From IMG/VR virus record IMGVR_UViG_3300020411_000404, positions 1-20,286 of that record: DNA of 20,286 nt; one strand, given 5' to 3'. Below the pieces are notes generated by a model. The model saw only the letters and a program-made list of their open reading frames with translations, had not been told where the DNA came from and did no database searches. Made by a program: the position numbers and the translations under genes. The stretch comes from a virus. Positions 9,115-17,657 of this stretch are shown piece after piece (within the stretch, counting starts at the first letter, position 1; each line of letters begins with the position of its first letter).

Positions 9115-11303
9115 TAGATCTCCTCTACTTCAGGTGTGGCTGAGATTACAAGACCTGACGTGGTATTTATTGTTGTATTTACCACACTATCATCTAAAGT
9201 TAAAACTGTATTTCTGCTAGGTTTAGCAACGACTGCTGCTGTGCTAACATCGGAAGTTCTAACCAATGCTTGTGTTGTAATATCTTTACTGTCTGCTTGT
9301 AAGCCTGCTCCTATTCTTAAACTCTTCTCTGTTCCTGCTAATGCGTTAATTGTAATTGCTGGTAAACTAACTGTTCCTGAATCATAATCAATTGTTCCTA
9401 CTTCAGCAATAATAGAGCCGTCTTGTTTAACAGCATTTACAACACCTGTTCCACTATACTTAGGCGCAACTACACCTGAGCCTGCAACGTCTTTTAATTG
9501 AACTTGTGTTGTAATATTAGATGATATAATATCAAAATATGAGGAAGTTAGTTCTCCTGGTTGTAATTTTTGATTAAATTTAACTGTATAATTTTTAGCC
9601 TTTGCTAAATCTGGTGTTACTCTTTTTTGTAGTTTTGCTAATACATTAACTGAAATAATTGAATCTGATGACTCTTTAATTAAATCATGCAGTTTTGTAT
9701 AGTAAAAACTCTTGTTAAGTTTGTTTAAACTTGTATTAAAATATTCAGTAACTGCTGTATTTGCTGCGCTTTCTATTTGTCCTTTTGCTAATGTTGTAAG
9801 TTTAGGATCATATGTAACACTAATATCTAATGAAATATATGTAAACTCTGGGTCTACAAATTCTGGAATAATTGAAACTGGTGTTTTAGGTTCTATAACC
9901 TGTGTTTTAATATTGTCTTTATCTGCTTCTGTAATAATTGTTCCTACGACAGGATTTAATGATATAAACACTTTACCATATATAGGTGGATCGTTTTTCT
10001 CTCCACCCCATACAGAACAAGATTGTATATTAGAATTACTTGCTAATATAAGTGCTTCATAATCTGATGAAGTTACTGCTCTATCTCTTGTAGCATTAAA
10101 CTTAGGTGCATTGTGTCTTATCTCATCTACAGTTTCTTTAACATCTCCTGAAATGGATTTTGTATGTGTTCCTACTGTTACTGTTTCTCCACTTGCTGTT
10201 AATGTCGCTGCTGTTGAAAAACTTAAAGTATTATTTGCTGGTGTTCCAACAGAACTTAAATAGTCAATTATTACAATATTTCCTGCTGTTAGTTTTTTAC
10301 CTACAATACCATCTCCAAATTTAATTTGGAATAAACCATCTGCACCCTCTTCTAAGAAAAATGCTTTTGTATCTGATTTAACATTTAAGAAACTTGATTC
10401 TTTAGAATATGTTGTCATTGTTAAATCTACAGATGATTCTTGAACTCTTACTCTTATTGTAGAAGTATCAACTGTTTTATTAGGTATAACATAAGGTCCT
10501 GTTTCATTACTAGCGCTAACAACAAATTGGTTCTCTACTCTTACACCTTCTTTTATTGTAAGTCCAGGTAAAACAAATTGTGTTTTACTTGTAGATGTTG
10601 CAGATTGTCCTATGTATTGTCCGTAACTTAACCCTGTGCTAATAACTGTAGCATCTCCTGATGTTGTAGATGTTCCTAATGATTGCTTAGCTTCGTTTTT
10701 AGAAGTATTAGGCATATAAAAAGTTACTCCACTATATTCTGTAAATGTGTATGATGTAACTCCTAGTCCGCCTGTTTCTGCTGCTAATGCTGCTGCTTCT
10801 GTTAAATAAACAGGATAATAAAATCCTTTTCCTAGTGTTTCATGTGTGCCATATAAGAAGTATGGACCTGCTCCACCTGCTGTTGTTGCGCTTGTAGTTA
10901 CTGTTTCATTAGGATAAAATGTATAAGTTGTTCCGTCTACTGTTCCTTTAAATGATGTGTTCCTACTTAATTCCATTGTAGTAGATGTATAACTAGCTGG
11001 TGGATTAACTACTACATTAACTTTTCCTTGTGCTCCTCTTCTAGATCTAGGTGTATAACCTAATGCTTTTGCAATAGAAACTACTGATTCTCTTTTAACT
11101 GCTGTGTCTATAAAGTTTTCGTTGGCTAGCATATGAGCCAACATACCGTTATAATGAGTATTATATGCTAGTAAATCTATCATTACTGCAAGACCCGATC
11201 CTTCAAAATCGTAGTCTGAAAATTCTGTTTGGCTATTTAAATACTCTTTTAAATTAGCTTTTATTAAATCAAAATCTAATTCTGTAACTTTTAATTGTGC
11301 CAT
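9114..11303 (-). CDS. gp6: Baseplate wedge protein gp6
   Basis: The product is 729 aa (T4 gp6 is about 660). The N-terminus is typical: [19 protein letters not shown], then [20 protein letters not shown] near 30-50, NYxxML-type helices, and [14 protein letters not shown] near 83-97. A central [18 protein letters not shown] motif is typical of the gp6/phage P2 J-like baseplate family. gp6 dimers form the continuous inner ring that ties the wedges together and drives the hexagon-to-star change on infection. The start is ATG at 11303, 4 nt after the gp25 stop, with AAGGTAG upstream. Its 3' end overlaps the next start by one base. Identification is firm; the extra length appears spread through the beta-rich middle and C-terminus. 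Confidence 0.95.
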   Translation of the reverse strand: MAQLKVTELDFDLIKANLKEYLNSQTEFSDYDFEGSGLAVMIDLLAYNTHYNGMLAHMLANENFIDTAVKRESVVSIAKALGYTPRSRRGAQGKVNVVVNPPASYTSTTMELSRNTSFKGTVDGTTYTFYPNETVTTSATTAGGAGPYFLYGTHETLGKGFYYPVYLTEAAALAAETGGLGVTSYTFTEYSGVTFYMPNTSKNEAKQSLGTSTTSGDATVISTGLSYGQYIGQSATSTSKTQFVLPGLTIKEGVRVENQFVVSASNETGPYVIPNKTVDTSTIRVRVQESSVDLTMTTYSKESSFLNVKSDTKAFFLEEGADGLFQIKFGDGIVGKKLTAGNIVIIDYLSSVGTPANNTLSFSTAATLTASGETVTVGTHTKSISGDVKETVDEIRHNAPKFNATRDRAVTSSDYEALILASNSNIQSCSVWGGEKNDPPIYGKVFISLNPVVGTIITEADKDNIKTQVIEPKTPVSIIPEFVDPEFTYISLDISVTYDPKLTTLAKGQIESAANTAVTEYFNTSLNKLNKSFYYTKLHDLIKESSDSIISVNVLAKLQKRVTPDLAKAKNYTVKFNQKLQPGELTSSYFDIISSNITTQVQLKDVAGSGVVAPKYSGTGVVNAVKQDGSIIAEVGTIDYDSGTVSLPAITINALAGTEKSLRIGAGLQADSKDITTQALVRTSDVSTAAVVAKPSRNTVLTLDDSVVNTTINTTSGLVISATPEVEEI

Positions 11304-11307
11304 ATCT

Positions 11308-11712
11308 CTACCTTAACCTTGTTAAATTTAGATGTAATGCTTGTGGTTCGTTTATTCCTACTACATGAAAAAATAATGATAGCCTATATCCATTGGCTTC
11401 ATAATCAGCAAACGTTTCTATATCCATTATTCTAGCTCTAGGTTCATAAGCTTCTATTACATCTCTAACTCTAGAACTAATAACAGTTTCTATACCAGGA
11501 CGCATTGGTTCAAACAACATATGATATAATGGTGAACCTAACTCTGGATTAAAAGGTCTTTCTCCTGTTTTAGTTAATAGCAAATTTTTAATTGCCTGTT
11601 TTACAGCATTTACATCTAATTTTTTATTGATATCATTTGAAAAGTCATTCTTACCGAATGCCATATCGATATCTTTAAACAGTCTTACTTTCTTTGCCCT
11701 TTGTGTTGCCAT
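11308..11712 (-). CDS. gp25: Baseplate wedge protein gp25
   Basis: With the ATG at 11712 the product is 134 aa, matching T4 gp25 (132 aa). A longer frame would need a TTG at 11736 inside the upstream gene, so I prefer the ATG. The lysozyme-like-fold family signature is clear: DVNAVKQAIKNLLLTKTGER near 33-52, PFNPELGSPLYHMLFEP near 53-69, and the conserved EPRARI near 90-95. gp25 is a small wedge subunit that, with gp6 and gp53, starts sheath assembly; homologues include type VI secretion TssE. There is no Shine-Dalgarno sequence. Instead a late promoter box ends 5 nt before the ATG, so the message from it should be leaderless. Confidence 0.95.
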   Translation of the reverse strand: MATQRAKKVRLFKDIDMAFGKNDFSNDINKKLDVNAVKQAIKNLLLTKTGERPFNPELGSPLYHMLFEPMRPGIETVISSRVRDVIEAYEPRARIMDIETFADYEANGYRLSLFFHVVGINEPQALHLNLTRLR

Positions 11713-11717
11713 AATAG

Positions 11718-11725
11718 TATTTATA
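11718..11725 (-). promoter_or_regulatory. T4-type late promoter for gp25
   Basis: TATAAATA (extended TATAAATACT) reads leftward, directly after the TAG stop of the 202-aa gene. The box ends 5 nt before the gp25 ATG. T4 late transcription starts about 6 nt past the box, which falls on the A of the ATG. Confidence 0.7.
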
Positions 11726-12334
11726 CTACCAATCAAATTCTGGTATCTCTAAATTAAAAAATTCTTCTGATTGTCTTCTAGACGATCTTTCAACATCAAA
11801 CCAAACATTTCCTTTCTTAATTTCAGGAAGTCCTTGTCCCTTAAGAATGCCTTCCGGAGATATATCTGGAAAAGAAATTGGTTGTCCTTTAACAACCATA
11901 TCTACACCCTGTCCTTCTACATTAGGCAATAACTTACATATACTATCTAAATCTATTGCCCCATTTCTTATAAGACGAGCTAGATCATCTAAATCTTCAA
12001 TGTCTCCTAAGTCAACACTACCCCATTTCCTTTTCATTGAATCTAATTTATTTTCCAATGCAGGTTTAGCAATAGCACCTAACATTATAAATTTAAGTAA
12101 ATCTGATGTGTCTTCATGTAATGTTTTATCCATCTCTCCTAATACTTTATTAAGAGCCTCGGGTATTGCTGATTCTACTTTATTCATTACACCACCAATA
12201 GCATCTTTTGCTTGGTTTTGTAAGTCTGCTAATTTTCCTAAAGGCGACTCTGCAATTAAGTCATCTACTTTATTATCCAACTCATCAATTTGATCTGCTA
12301 AATCTTTTAATGCTTTACTTGGTCCGCAACTCAT
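11726..12334 (-). CDS. Unknown 202-aa coiled-coil protein between spike and gp25
   Basis: I do not recognise this gene. The first 100 residues are mostly helical and acidic with coiled-coil character (LKDLADQIDELDNKVDDLI near 9-27, and ALNKVLGEMDKTLHED near 60-75). A hydrophobic LLKFIMLGAIAKPAL stretch lies near 79-93 but is too short and mixed for a sure membrane segment. The C-terminal 60 residues are proline/glycine-rich, ending EFFNLEIPEFDW. It has the best ribosome-binding site in the operon (AGGAGG, 5 nt before ATG). Its place after gp5 and before gp25 suggests a hub or spike partner, a tail accessory protein or an assembly factor. It does not look like a PAAR tip protein such as gp5.4, and no catalytic motif is visible. 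Confidence 0.7.
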   Translation of the reverse strand: MSCGPSKALKDLADQIDELDNKVDDLIAESPLGKLADLQNQAKDAIGGVMNKVESAIPEALNKVLGEMDKTLHEDTSDLLKFIMLGAIAKPALENKLDSMKRKWGSVDLGDIEDLDDLARLIRNGAIDLDSICKLLPNVEGQGVDMVVKGQPISFPDISPEGILKGQGLPEIKKGNVWFDVERSSRRQSEEFFNLEIPEFDW

Positions 12335-12343
12335 TTAATCCTC

Positions 12344-13954
12344 CTAGTTAGGGCCGCTTGTTGTGCCACCACTATCTCCTGTATGTGTATGTCCTTTACC
12401 TGACTTGCCAGCCGATACATGATCACCATCTGCAGTGCTTGTTCCTGTAATGTTTAGATCACCGGTTATATCTACTGTATTGTTAATATCTGTGTTAGAG
12501 GCTGTAATTGTTTGTTGGCCTGTAACTTCCATTGTTTGTGTAGCTTCTGTTTTAAATTTTTGATCTCCGGCAGAACCAAATTCACTTTTACCGCCTGCTC
12601 CAAACATTAAATCTCCTCCAGTAACTTCTACAATATTACCTACAGATTGTCTGAATGTTGATTTATCTACCATTGTAGAATGTTTACCATAATTTTCCAT
12701 TACAGAGTCTACGACAGTTTCTCTTTTCTTCTTAGCAACAGATTCTGTTTGATTACCTATGATTGTTTGAGAGTCATCTTTTTCTACACGAGTTGTTCTG
12801 TTTCCTCCAATAGAATCTCCTACATCAGTTACAACCGATCTTATATCACTACCTTGTATTTTAGTAATTCTGTCTCCATGAACTTTTAAGAAATAATCTC
12901 CTTCTACTTCTTCGTATTTGTCTCCTATAACTAACATTTTAGCATCGCCAGCTATTGTAATGTTACAAGTTCCTCTAATAAGAACATTTTTATCTTTTGC
13001 TACAATCTCATAATCGTCGCCTATAATTTTTTCTACTTTTGTTCCGTCATTATGTATTTCTTTGTGAGTGCCTGAAGGATGATATTCATGATATCTTTTA
13101 TTCCCTTCTGTATTGTCTGTTTCAAATACAAATCCACCACGTGTTTCTTTAACATTATTAAAAGGATATAATGAAGTATAGTCTTTCATATTTCCTTTTT
13201 TACTTGGATCTCCATCTCCACCATCAATTATATCCTGTCTAGGATTAAAATATTTTGCTTCGTCTTTTGATTTACCTCTAGGATGTGGTTCGTCCCATGT
13301 TTCGCCTGTATAGTCTTTTCCAGACTTATCATCTAATAATTGGTCCTTTTCAACTGAAGGTGCACTTGCTGTTCTTATTTTTTCGTCTCTTATTTCCCTT
13401 CTATGAAGTAAAGAGAAATGTTCTTCTGCGTGTTCGTTTCTTGCTAATCTAGATACATCAGGTTCTCCTACTCCTGCAAAACCATCTTCTGCTTCTGGGC
13501 CTTTTGTTGTTCCAGGCAATCTACCATCAGAGTCTCTAGGAAATCTACCATTAGGATCTACAAATCCTCTTTTATCTCCTGGATCTCCTGTTGTTTTTTC
13601 TCCTGTAGGGTTTCCAGATTCATCAGTTGCTGATAAAGGATTACCTGCTATTGTTCCCATTATAATAGGTATTTGTCCATCTTCGCCGTCTGCAAAGAAA
13701 CCTATAACTGTTGAACCTTGCACTAATGCGTGATTTTCCATTATGCCATTTACTGCTGCACTTGTAACAGAGTTAATTGGTATGGCATAAGGTAAATGTT
13801 TTATTGGTAAAGTAGCTCTGTTACCTGTGTGATAACCTGTTATTCTAACCTTGACTCTACCAGCCATTGCTATATCGTTATTATCTTCTACAACACCTAA
13901 CCACCAAATAAAATCTGGTATATTAAGTGAGCCTTTATTTTTTAATGTATCCAT
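12344..13954 (-). CDS. gp5: Baseplate central spike gp5-like, without a lysozyme domain
   Basis: The product is 536 aa. Residues of about 13-105 form an OB-fold-like domain (GRVKVRITGYHTGN near 32-45, then GSTVIGFFADGEDGQIPIIMG near 80-100). A polar, proline/glycine-rich linker covers about 105-260. YPFNNVKETRGGFVFE near 263-278 and YHEYHPSGTHKEIHNDGTK near 288-306 lead into a repetitive beta-helix (about 305-505), with short strands such as IIGDDYEIV, VIGDKYEEV and IIGNQTESV. The protein ends with His-Thr-His (522-524) in a Gly/Ser-rich tip. T4 gp5 has a lysozyme domain between the OB-fold and helix; none is visible here. The ATG shares a base with the previous stop (TAATG). Its role is the membrane-puncturing needle at the hub centre. 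Confidence 0.9.
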   Translation of the reverse strand: MDTLKNKGSLNIPDFIWWLGVVEDNNDIAMAGRVKVRITGYHTGNRATLPIKHLPYAIPINSVTSAAVNGIMENHALVQGSTVIGFFADGEDGQIPIIMGTIAGNPLSATDESGNPTGEKTTGDPGDKRGFVDPNGRFPRDSDGRLPGTTKGPEAEDGFAGVGEPDVSRLARNEHAEEHFSLLHRREIRDEKIRTASAPSVEKDQLLDDKSGKDYTGETWDEPHPRGKSKDEAKYFNPRQDIIDGGDGDPSKKGNMKDYTSLYPFNNVKETRGGFVFETDNTEGNKRYHEYHPSGTHKEIHNDGTKVEKIIGDDYEIVAKDKNVLIRGTCNITIAGDAKMLVIGDKYEEVEGDYFLKVHGDRITKIQGSDIRSVVTDVGDSIGGNRTTRVEKDDSQTIIGNQTESVAKKKRETVVDSVMENYGKHSTMVDKSTFRQSVGNIVEVTGGDLMFGAGGKSEFGSAGDQKFKTEATQTMEVTGQQTITASNTDINNTVDITGDLNITGTSTADGDHVSAGKSGKGHTHTGDSGGTTSGPN

Positions 13955-15408
13955 TAGAAATCCACCACTTCATCTTCTGGACCTGTTCCTATTGCTAGTC
14001 CATTTTTACAAATTTCCATTCTCATCATATGCCTTTCTGCGTTAAAAATATGCTTAATAGCTGTTATTATAAATTTACCTGACAATACAGGATCTATTAT
14101 ATCATCGTAAGTAGCATCTGGTGCTTTGTCTGCTGCCTTTGGATATGCTAATTGTATCATTCTACCTACTTCTATATCTGTTCTTCCTGGAACATCTACA
14201 GAAAATGTATTGTCTTTAAATGAATTAAAGTATTGTTGTCTAAGTAATCCTGCCTCTACTACATTAGCATTTGCTGCTGCACCTTTAGAACCTTCTACTA
14301 ATCCACCTTGTTGTCCTGGAGATGTAAGCATATTAATATATTTAACACCTCTCATAGAATAAGGATTTCTTTGAACACCCATTGGTATTGGAATGCCTTC
14401 TTCTGTGTGAACAAAACTTGCAAAGTTGTTTCTACCATCTATAATATATTCTCCTTGTTCTTTTGAAAACAAATCGTATGCCATAACAGATGATGAAAAA
14501 TAACCACTATCTTGTCCGTCTAAAATGTCCATTGTTCTAGGGACATTTATTTCTTCTATCTTACTGAACATTTTAGGTAAAGGAGCACCAAGAAATATAT
14601 CTCCTGAATCTCTATGCATCATATCCTGTCCAGGTTGTTCGTATATGTAATGTTCAAACAAACCATTTTCTAATTGTGTTCCTATTAAGTTTTGTATTGT
14701 TGTAAAATAAAAACTTTTATTACTTTCAAAGAATACAAAATCAGCACCCTTATATTTGTTTCCACTTGCCTTCTTACATAAGTAGGATATATTTTGAAAT
14801 GGAGTCCAATGATTAGATGTGTATTGAACTCTAGAATTATGAGGTGTGTCTCCTATAAAAAGATTGGAAACGACTCTGTCACCTTCTGTATCTAGTCTTC
14901 TCATTTCTTGACAATGATCTAACCATATTTTTTGAACTATTTGATCTGTAGTTTTAGCCTGATCATATCCATATGCTTGAACTATACTACGAGCCTGATC
15001 ACTTATTGCTTCAATAGAACAAAATTTTAAAATATAAAATTGTTCCCTATCATTATTAAGTCGTCTACCTTCTATTGCATATATTTGAAATGATTTTTCT
15101 ACAAGGTTGTCAGGATGATCTTTTAATGTTTTTGTTCTTGCTTTTATTGAAAGAATTTCACCGCCTCGTATAGGGGCAACATTAATTAAATTGTTTGCAT
15201 CTGTTATTGTTATTTGTCCAAATAAACATGGAGACCATATATCTTCATGAAGTTCTAAGTCTATCATGAAGCCTTTCATATCAAATATGTCGCCAGTAGA
15301 AGTCATCAACGTTAGTTCATCTATACTAACGTCTCCTGGTTTTGTTATTTTTTCTTCGAATAACTGAGCTATTGCTGCTCCCGCTGCTGCTCCTACTCCG
15401 ATTGCCAT
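13954..15408 (-). CDS. gp27: Baseplate hub protein gp27-like
   Basis: The product is 484 aa (T4 gp27 is 391). After an Ala/Gly-rich start (AIGVGAAAGAAIAQLFEE), the body reads like the hub family: SIDELTLMTSTGDIFDMKGFMIDLELHED near 23-52 with LFGQITITDANNLI just after, and a C-terminal segment with VDVPGRTDIEVGRMIQLAYP and GKFIITAIKHIFNAERHMMRMEI typical of the second hub barrel. In T4 a gp27 trimer forms the cylinder between spike and tail tube. Lying directly upstream of gp5, with a one-base stop/start overlap, fits the gp5-gp27 complex. The ribosome-binding site is weak, so coupling from gp53 is likely. The family call rests on motifs and context. Confidence 0.82.
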   Translation of the reverse strand: MAIGVGAAAGAAIAQLFEEKITKPGDVSIDELTLMTSTGDIFDMKGFMIDLELHEDIWSPCLFGQITITDANNLINVAPIRGGEILSIKARTKTLKDHPDNLVEKSFQIYAIEGRRLNNDREQFYILKFCSIEAISDQARSIVQAYGYDQAKTTDQIVQKIWLDHCQEMRRLDTEGDRVVSNLFIGDTPHNSRVQYTSNHWTPFQNISYLCKKASGNKYKGADFVFFESNKSFYFTTIQNLIGTQLENGLFEHYIYEQPGQDMMHRDSGDIFLGAPLPKMFSKIEEINVPRTMDILDGQDSGYFSSSVMAYDLFSKEQGEYIIDGRNNFASFVHTEEGIPIPMGVQRNPYSMRGVKYINMLTSPGQQGGLVEGSKGAAANANVVEAGLLRQQYFNSFKDNTFSVDVPGRTDIEVGRMIQLAYPKAADKAPDATYDDIIDPVLSGKFIITAIKHIFNAERHMMRMEICKNGLAIGTGPEDEVVDF

Positions 15409-15418
15409 ATCTTACTCA

Positions 15419-15937
15419 CTATTTTACCAATTTTTTATATTGTTGAATTATATCACTTACGAATCTTTTATCTAATAAGTATATTTGCCTTTTATCATCA
15501 TTTAATTCTGTTTCATAATCTATATTTGTAACTGCCAAATAATCACCATTTGCTACTTTTACTGCATCCCAATCAACAATAATGTCTTTATGGTCTTTCA
15601 TTACATAGTGATGAACATCTGAAATATTGTTCTCTCCGTATTTGTCTTTAGCATATCTTACAACGTCTGCCTGTGATAAAGGCCATTCTCTTTTAACGTC
15701 TACAATATTATTACACAATAAGACAATCCAATGATATTTAACTGAACCATAATATTCATGTGCCACGCTTTCCGGTGTTTCACCGTCATTTAAATAAAAG
15801 TCTAAAAGATTTAATCTGTTTTCAAAATACTTATCTAAATGAACTCTACGAAAAATATCAGGGACTACTTTTTGAACTTGTTTTTTATTCTTATCCTTGT
15901 ATGGATAATATAGTTTTGGTAATGATTCAAAATACAT
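15419..15937 (-). CDS. gp53: Baseplate wedge protein gp53
   Basis: The product is 172 aa (T4 gp53 is 196). It begins MYFESLPKLYYPYK. The diagnostic core is LLDFYLNDGETPESVAHEYYGSVKYHWIVLLCNNIVD near 44-80, a LysM-like region typical of gp53 and its relatives, followed by REWPLSQADVVRYAKDKYG. gp53 binds the gp6/gp25 core and helps link wedges to each other and to the hub. The ATG lies just after the gp48-like stop (TAACATG), and I see no separate Shine-Dalgarno, so translation is probably coupled. The phenylalanine/tyrosine-rich, charged composition fits the family. Confidence 0.9.
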   Translation of the reverse strand: MYFESLPKLYYPYKDKNKKQVQKVVPDIFRRVHLDKYFENRLNLLDFYLNDGETPESVAHEYYGSVKYHWIVLLCNNIVDVKREWPLSQADVVRYAKDKYGENNISDVHHYVMKDHKDIIVDWDAVKVANGDYLAVTNIDYETELNDDKRQIYLLDKRFVSDIIQQYKKLVK

Positions 15938-15938
15938 G

Positions 15939-17174
15939 TTATAACCCCTGTGATATTCTGTTTGCCGTTAGTGTTTCTAGTTCTGCAAACGATAGTTCCA
16001 TTGTAATTTCAGTTGGTTTACCACCTGAATTTTGGAATGTTTGAAATGCTCCGTCAGGACCATATGTAACTTTACAATTTTCTAATATACAAGATGATAC
16101 TTTAGGCATGTTTGTATTTCTAGTAACAGATCCATCTGAGTTTCTGTGTTCAAATTCTATTGAAAATTCTGAAGGATATATTAAGAACATATCAGTATCT
16201 GAAACCGTAGGGTGCATATGATATTTAAATAATTGTATAATCTCCTCTACATTTTTATATTCACCTGGATTCCTAGGTGCAAAACTATATGTAAATGAAA
16301 ATTTCCTAAAGCCTATACTCTTAAATAATTGTTCCTTAAAAGGATTCATAACCTTTTTACTTGTTGCCTCGAATGCTGCTCCGGCATCCATGTTTATACC
16401 TGCCGCTTTAGGTATGTTAGCTGCTCCTCCTACTGTTCCTCTAATAACTGCCTCTGCACCTTCTCCAGATAAAAAGTCTCCTACTCCTGCTCTTCCTGTT
16501 GTAAGCATACCAGCCATTCCTAATTCCTCTTGATCCCAATTTGCTTGATATGCAGTAATTACAGATTGTGGAACGAAAAGTTGTATAGAGTCTAATAGTC
16601 TTACCGTTGTATTGTTTTCTGCTGCCATTTTGGCTGCTCCATATCCTACTACAGCAGTTCCTGCTGTTGTAAGAGCTTGACCAAAATTAGAGGCGTCGGC
16701 ATCTAAGATTTTACCTGATTTAATAGCTGTTGCTGTTCCTATAGCTGCTGTTAATGCTGAGGTATTTGCTAATGTGTTTTCGTATTGTTCTGCTTTTGCT
16801 CTATTTTCTTTAGTGTATTCTTCTTGATACGCTGCTTGTGCTGCGTCCATTTTATCTTTATTAGGGCCTGATAGTGCTGCTTGAGCTGCTGCTGAATTTC
16901 TTCTAGCGTTTATATAGAAATGTATTCCGTTAGGTTGACTCTCTGAATATAAATCTTGAGGGAAATAACGTGTGGTGCCATCTCCTCCTACTGTTCCTGA
17001 TTTTCTAGATTCACGTTGAGCTGCTACTTGATCATAGAATTTATCAGTAGGTTTACCTTGTTCTACTTTTTTCTTCTGATCTATTTCGTATTCTTTCTTT
17101 ACTTCATCAGCAGACTGGAACCAATCGCCTGGGTCCCACCATTGTTTTTCTGGACTTCCGTCAAACCATCCCAC
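15939..17174 (-). CDS. gp48: Baseplate tail-tube cap gp48-like protein
   Basis: The product is 411 aa, starting at GTG (17174) with AGGAG 8 nt upstream; no in-frame ATG fits. The N-terminus is Trp/Asp/Lys-rich (GWFDGSPEKQWWDPGDWF), then a helical, Ala-rich region, with RYFPQDLYSESQPNGIHFYI near 69-88 that I associate with marine gp48. The C-terminal 130 residues look like a tail-tube-fold domain: FRKFSFTYSFAPRNPGEY, IIQLFKYHMHP, a DMFLIYPSEFSIEFEH strand and a final EITMELSFAELETL strand. In T4 gp48 (364 aa) sits on the hub and, with gp54, starts the tail tube. It is first in the leftward operon. It could instead be gp54, since both share this fold. Confidence 0.72.
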   Translation of the reverse strand: MGWFDGSPEKQWWDPGDWFQSADEVKKEYEIDQKKKVEQGKPTDKFYDQVAAQRESRKSGTVGGDGTTRYFPQDLYSESQPNGIHFYINARRNSAAAQAALSGPNKDKMDAAQAAYQEEYTKENRAKAEQYENTLANTSALTAAIGTATAIKSGKILDADASNFGQALTTAGTAVVGYGAAKMAAENNTTVRLLDSIQLFVPQSVITAYQANWDQEELGMAGMLTTGRAGVGDFLSGEGAEAVIRGTVGGAANIPKAAGINMDAGAAFEATSKKVMNPFKEQLFKSIGFRKFSFTYSFAPRNPGEYKNVEEIIQLFKYHMHPTVSDTDMFLIYPSEFSIEFEHRNSDGSVTRNTNMPKVSSCILENCKVTYGPDGAFQTFQNSGGKPTEITMELSFAELETLTANRISQGL

Positions 17175-17182
17175 TATAAATA
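17175..17182 (+). promoter_or_regulatory. T4-type late promoter for the rightward operon (gp4)
   Basis: TATAAATA (extended TATAAATACT) on the plus strand is 28 nt upstream of the gp4 ATG. By T4 rules transcription would start near 17188, giving a leader of about 23 nt. The box lies between the Shine-Dalgarno and the GTG of the opposite gp48-like gene. Confidence 0.7.
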
Positions 17183-17187
17183 CTCCT
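17183..17187 (-). promoter_or_regulatory. Ribosome-binding site supporting the GTG start of the gp48-like gene
   Basis: Read leftward the bases are AGGAG, 8 nt before the GTG at 17174. This supports GTG as the true start. Confidence 0.75.
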
Positions 17188-17203
17188 ATAAGATTCTTTT
17201 TAT

Positions 17204-17211
17204 TATTTATA
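17204..17211 (-). promoter_or_regulatory. T4-type late promoter for the leftward baseplate operon
   Basis: TATAAATA (extended TATAAATAAT) reads leftward 29 nt upstream of the gp48-like GTG. Predicted transcript start is near 17198, leaving a leader that contains the AGGAG. Its first base overlaps the A of the gp4 ATG on the other strand. Confidence 0.65.
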
Positions 17212-17648
17212 TGGTTTATGCAAAAGAAATATACAAAGGAAGGTTTATTCCAAGAAATCCTTTAAAATATCTAGGAGACCCTAGTAACATAGTCTATCGC
17301 TCTAGTTATGAATTAAAGTTTATGAATTGGTGTGATCTTAATGAATCAATAAAAGGTTGGGTTTCAGAAGAAGTTTACATACCTTATCGTAATCCATTAG
17401 ATAATAAAGTCCGTAAATATCTTGTTGATTTCTATATAGAAGTAGACAACAAGAAGAGATATCTAGTAGAAGTAAAACCTGAACGGTTTACAAAACCTCC
17501 AGCAACACAGAAAAGAAAGACTAAAAGATACTTAGAAGAGGTTGCACAATACGGAGTAAATGAAGCCAAGTGGAAGTCTGCAAGAGACTTTTGTAAGAAA
17601 CAGAATATGGAATTTATGATTATTACCGAGAAGGACTTGGGCATTTAG
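17211..17648 (+). CDS. gp4: Head completion protein gp4 (TnsA-like nuclease fold)
   Basis: With the ATG at 17211 the product is 145 aa, close to T4 gp4 (150 aa). The frame continues upstream, but that would cross the promoter region and add an atypical hydrophobic Phe/Tyr-rich leader, so I reject the longer form. Motifs of the gp4/TnsA-like restriction-endonuclease fold are visible: YRSSYELKFMNWCD near 29-42 with Glu34, KYLVDFYI with Asp73, and YLVEVKPE with Glu87 and Lys89, the E-x-K pair. A basic KPPATQKRKTKRYLEE stretch follows near 95-110. In T4 gp4 (gp50) acts on DNA-filled heads before tail joining. The leader has only a weak ribosome-binding site. It is the first gene of the rightward operon. 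Confidence 0.88.
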   Translation: MVYAKEIYKGRFIPRNPLKYLGDPSNIVYRSSYELKFMNWCDLNESIKGWVSEEVYIPYRNPLDNKVRKYLVDFYIEVDNKKRYLVEVKPERFTKPPATQKRKTKRYLEEVAQYGVNEAKWKSARDFCKKQNMEFMIITEKDLGI

Positions 17649-17649
17649 T

Positions 17650-17657
17650 TATAAATA
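17650..17657 (+). promoter_or_regulatory. T4-type late promoter for the gp2-like gene
   Basis: TATAAATA (extended TATAAATACT) starts 1 nt after the gp4 TAG and ends 5 nt before the ATG at 17663, the same geometry as at gp25. The predicted start of transcription is the A of that ATG. Confidence 0.7.

Noticed and set aside
11713-11736. Longer gp25 starting at TTG 11736
   Set aside because: It would begin inside the upstream gene at a rare start, run through the late promoter box and add residues absent from the family.
12001-12120. Membrane segment in the 202-aa protein
   Set aside because: The hydrophobic run is about 15 residues with Lys and Pro inside and acidic flanks; too short for a confident transmembrane helix.
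11847-12293. 148-codon plus-strand frame opposite the 202-aa gene
   Set aside because: Serine/leucine-rich mirror of the real gene, which has an ideal AGGAGG start and fits the operon.
17016-17210. Upstream extension of the gp4 reading frame (would give 210 aa)
   Set aside because: The extra N-terminus is antisense to the gp48-like gene, hydrophobic and low-complexity, and crosses the promoter region; the ATG at 17211 gives the family length.
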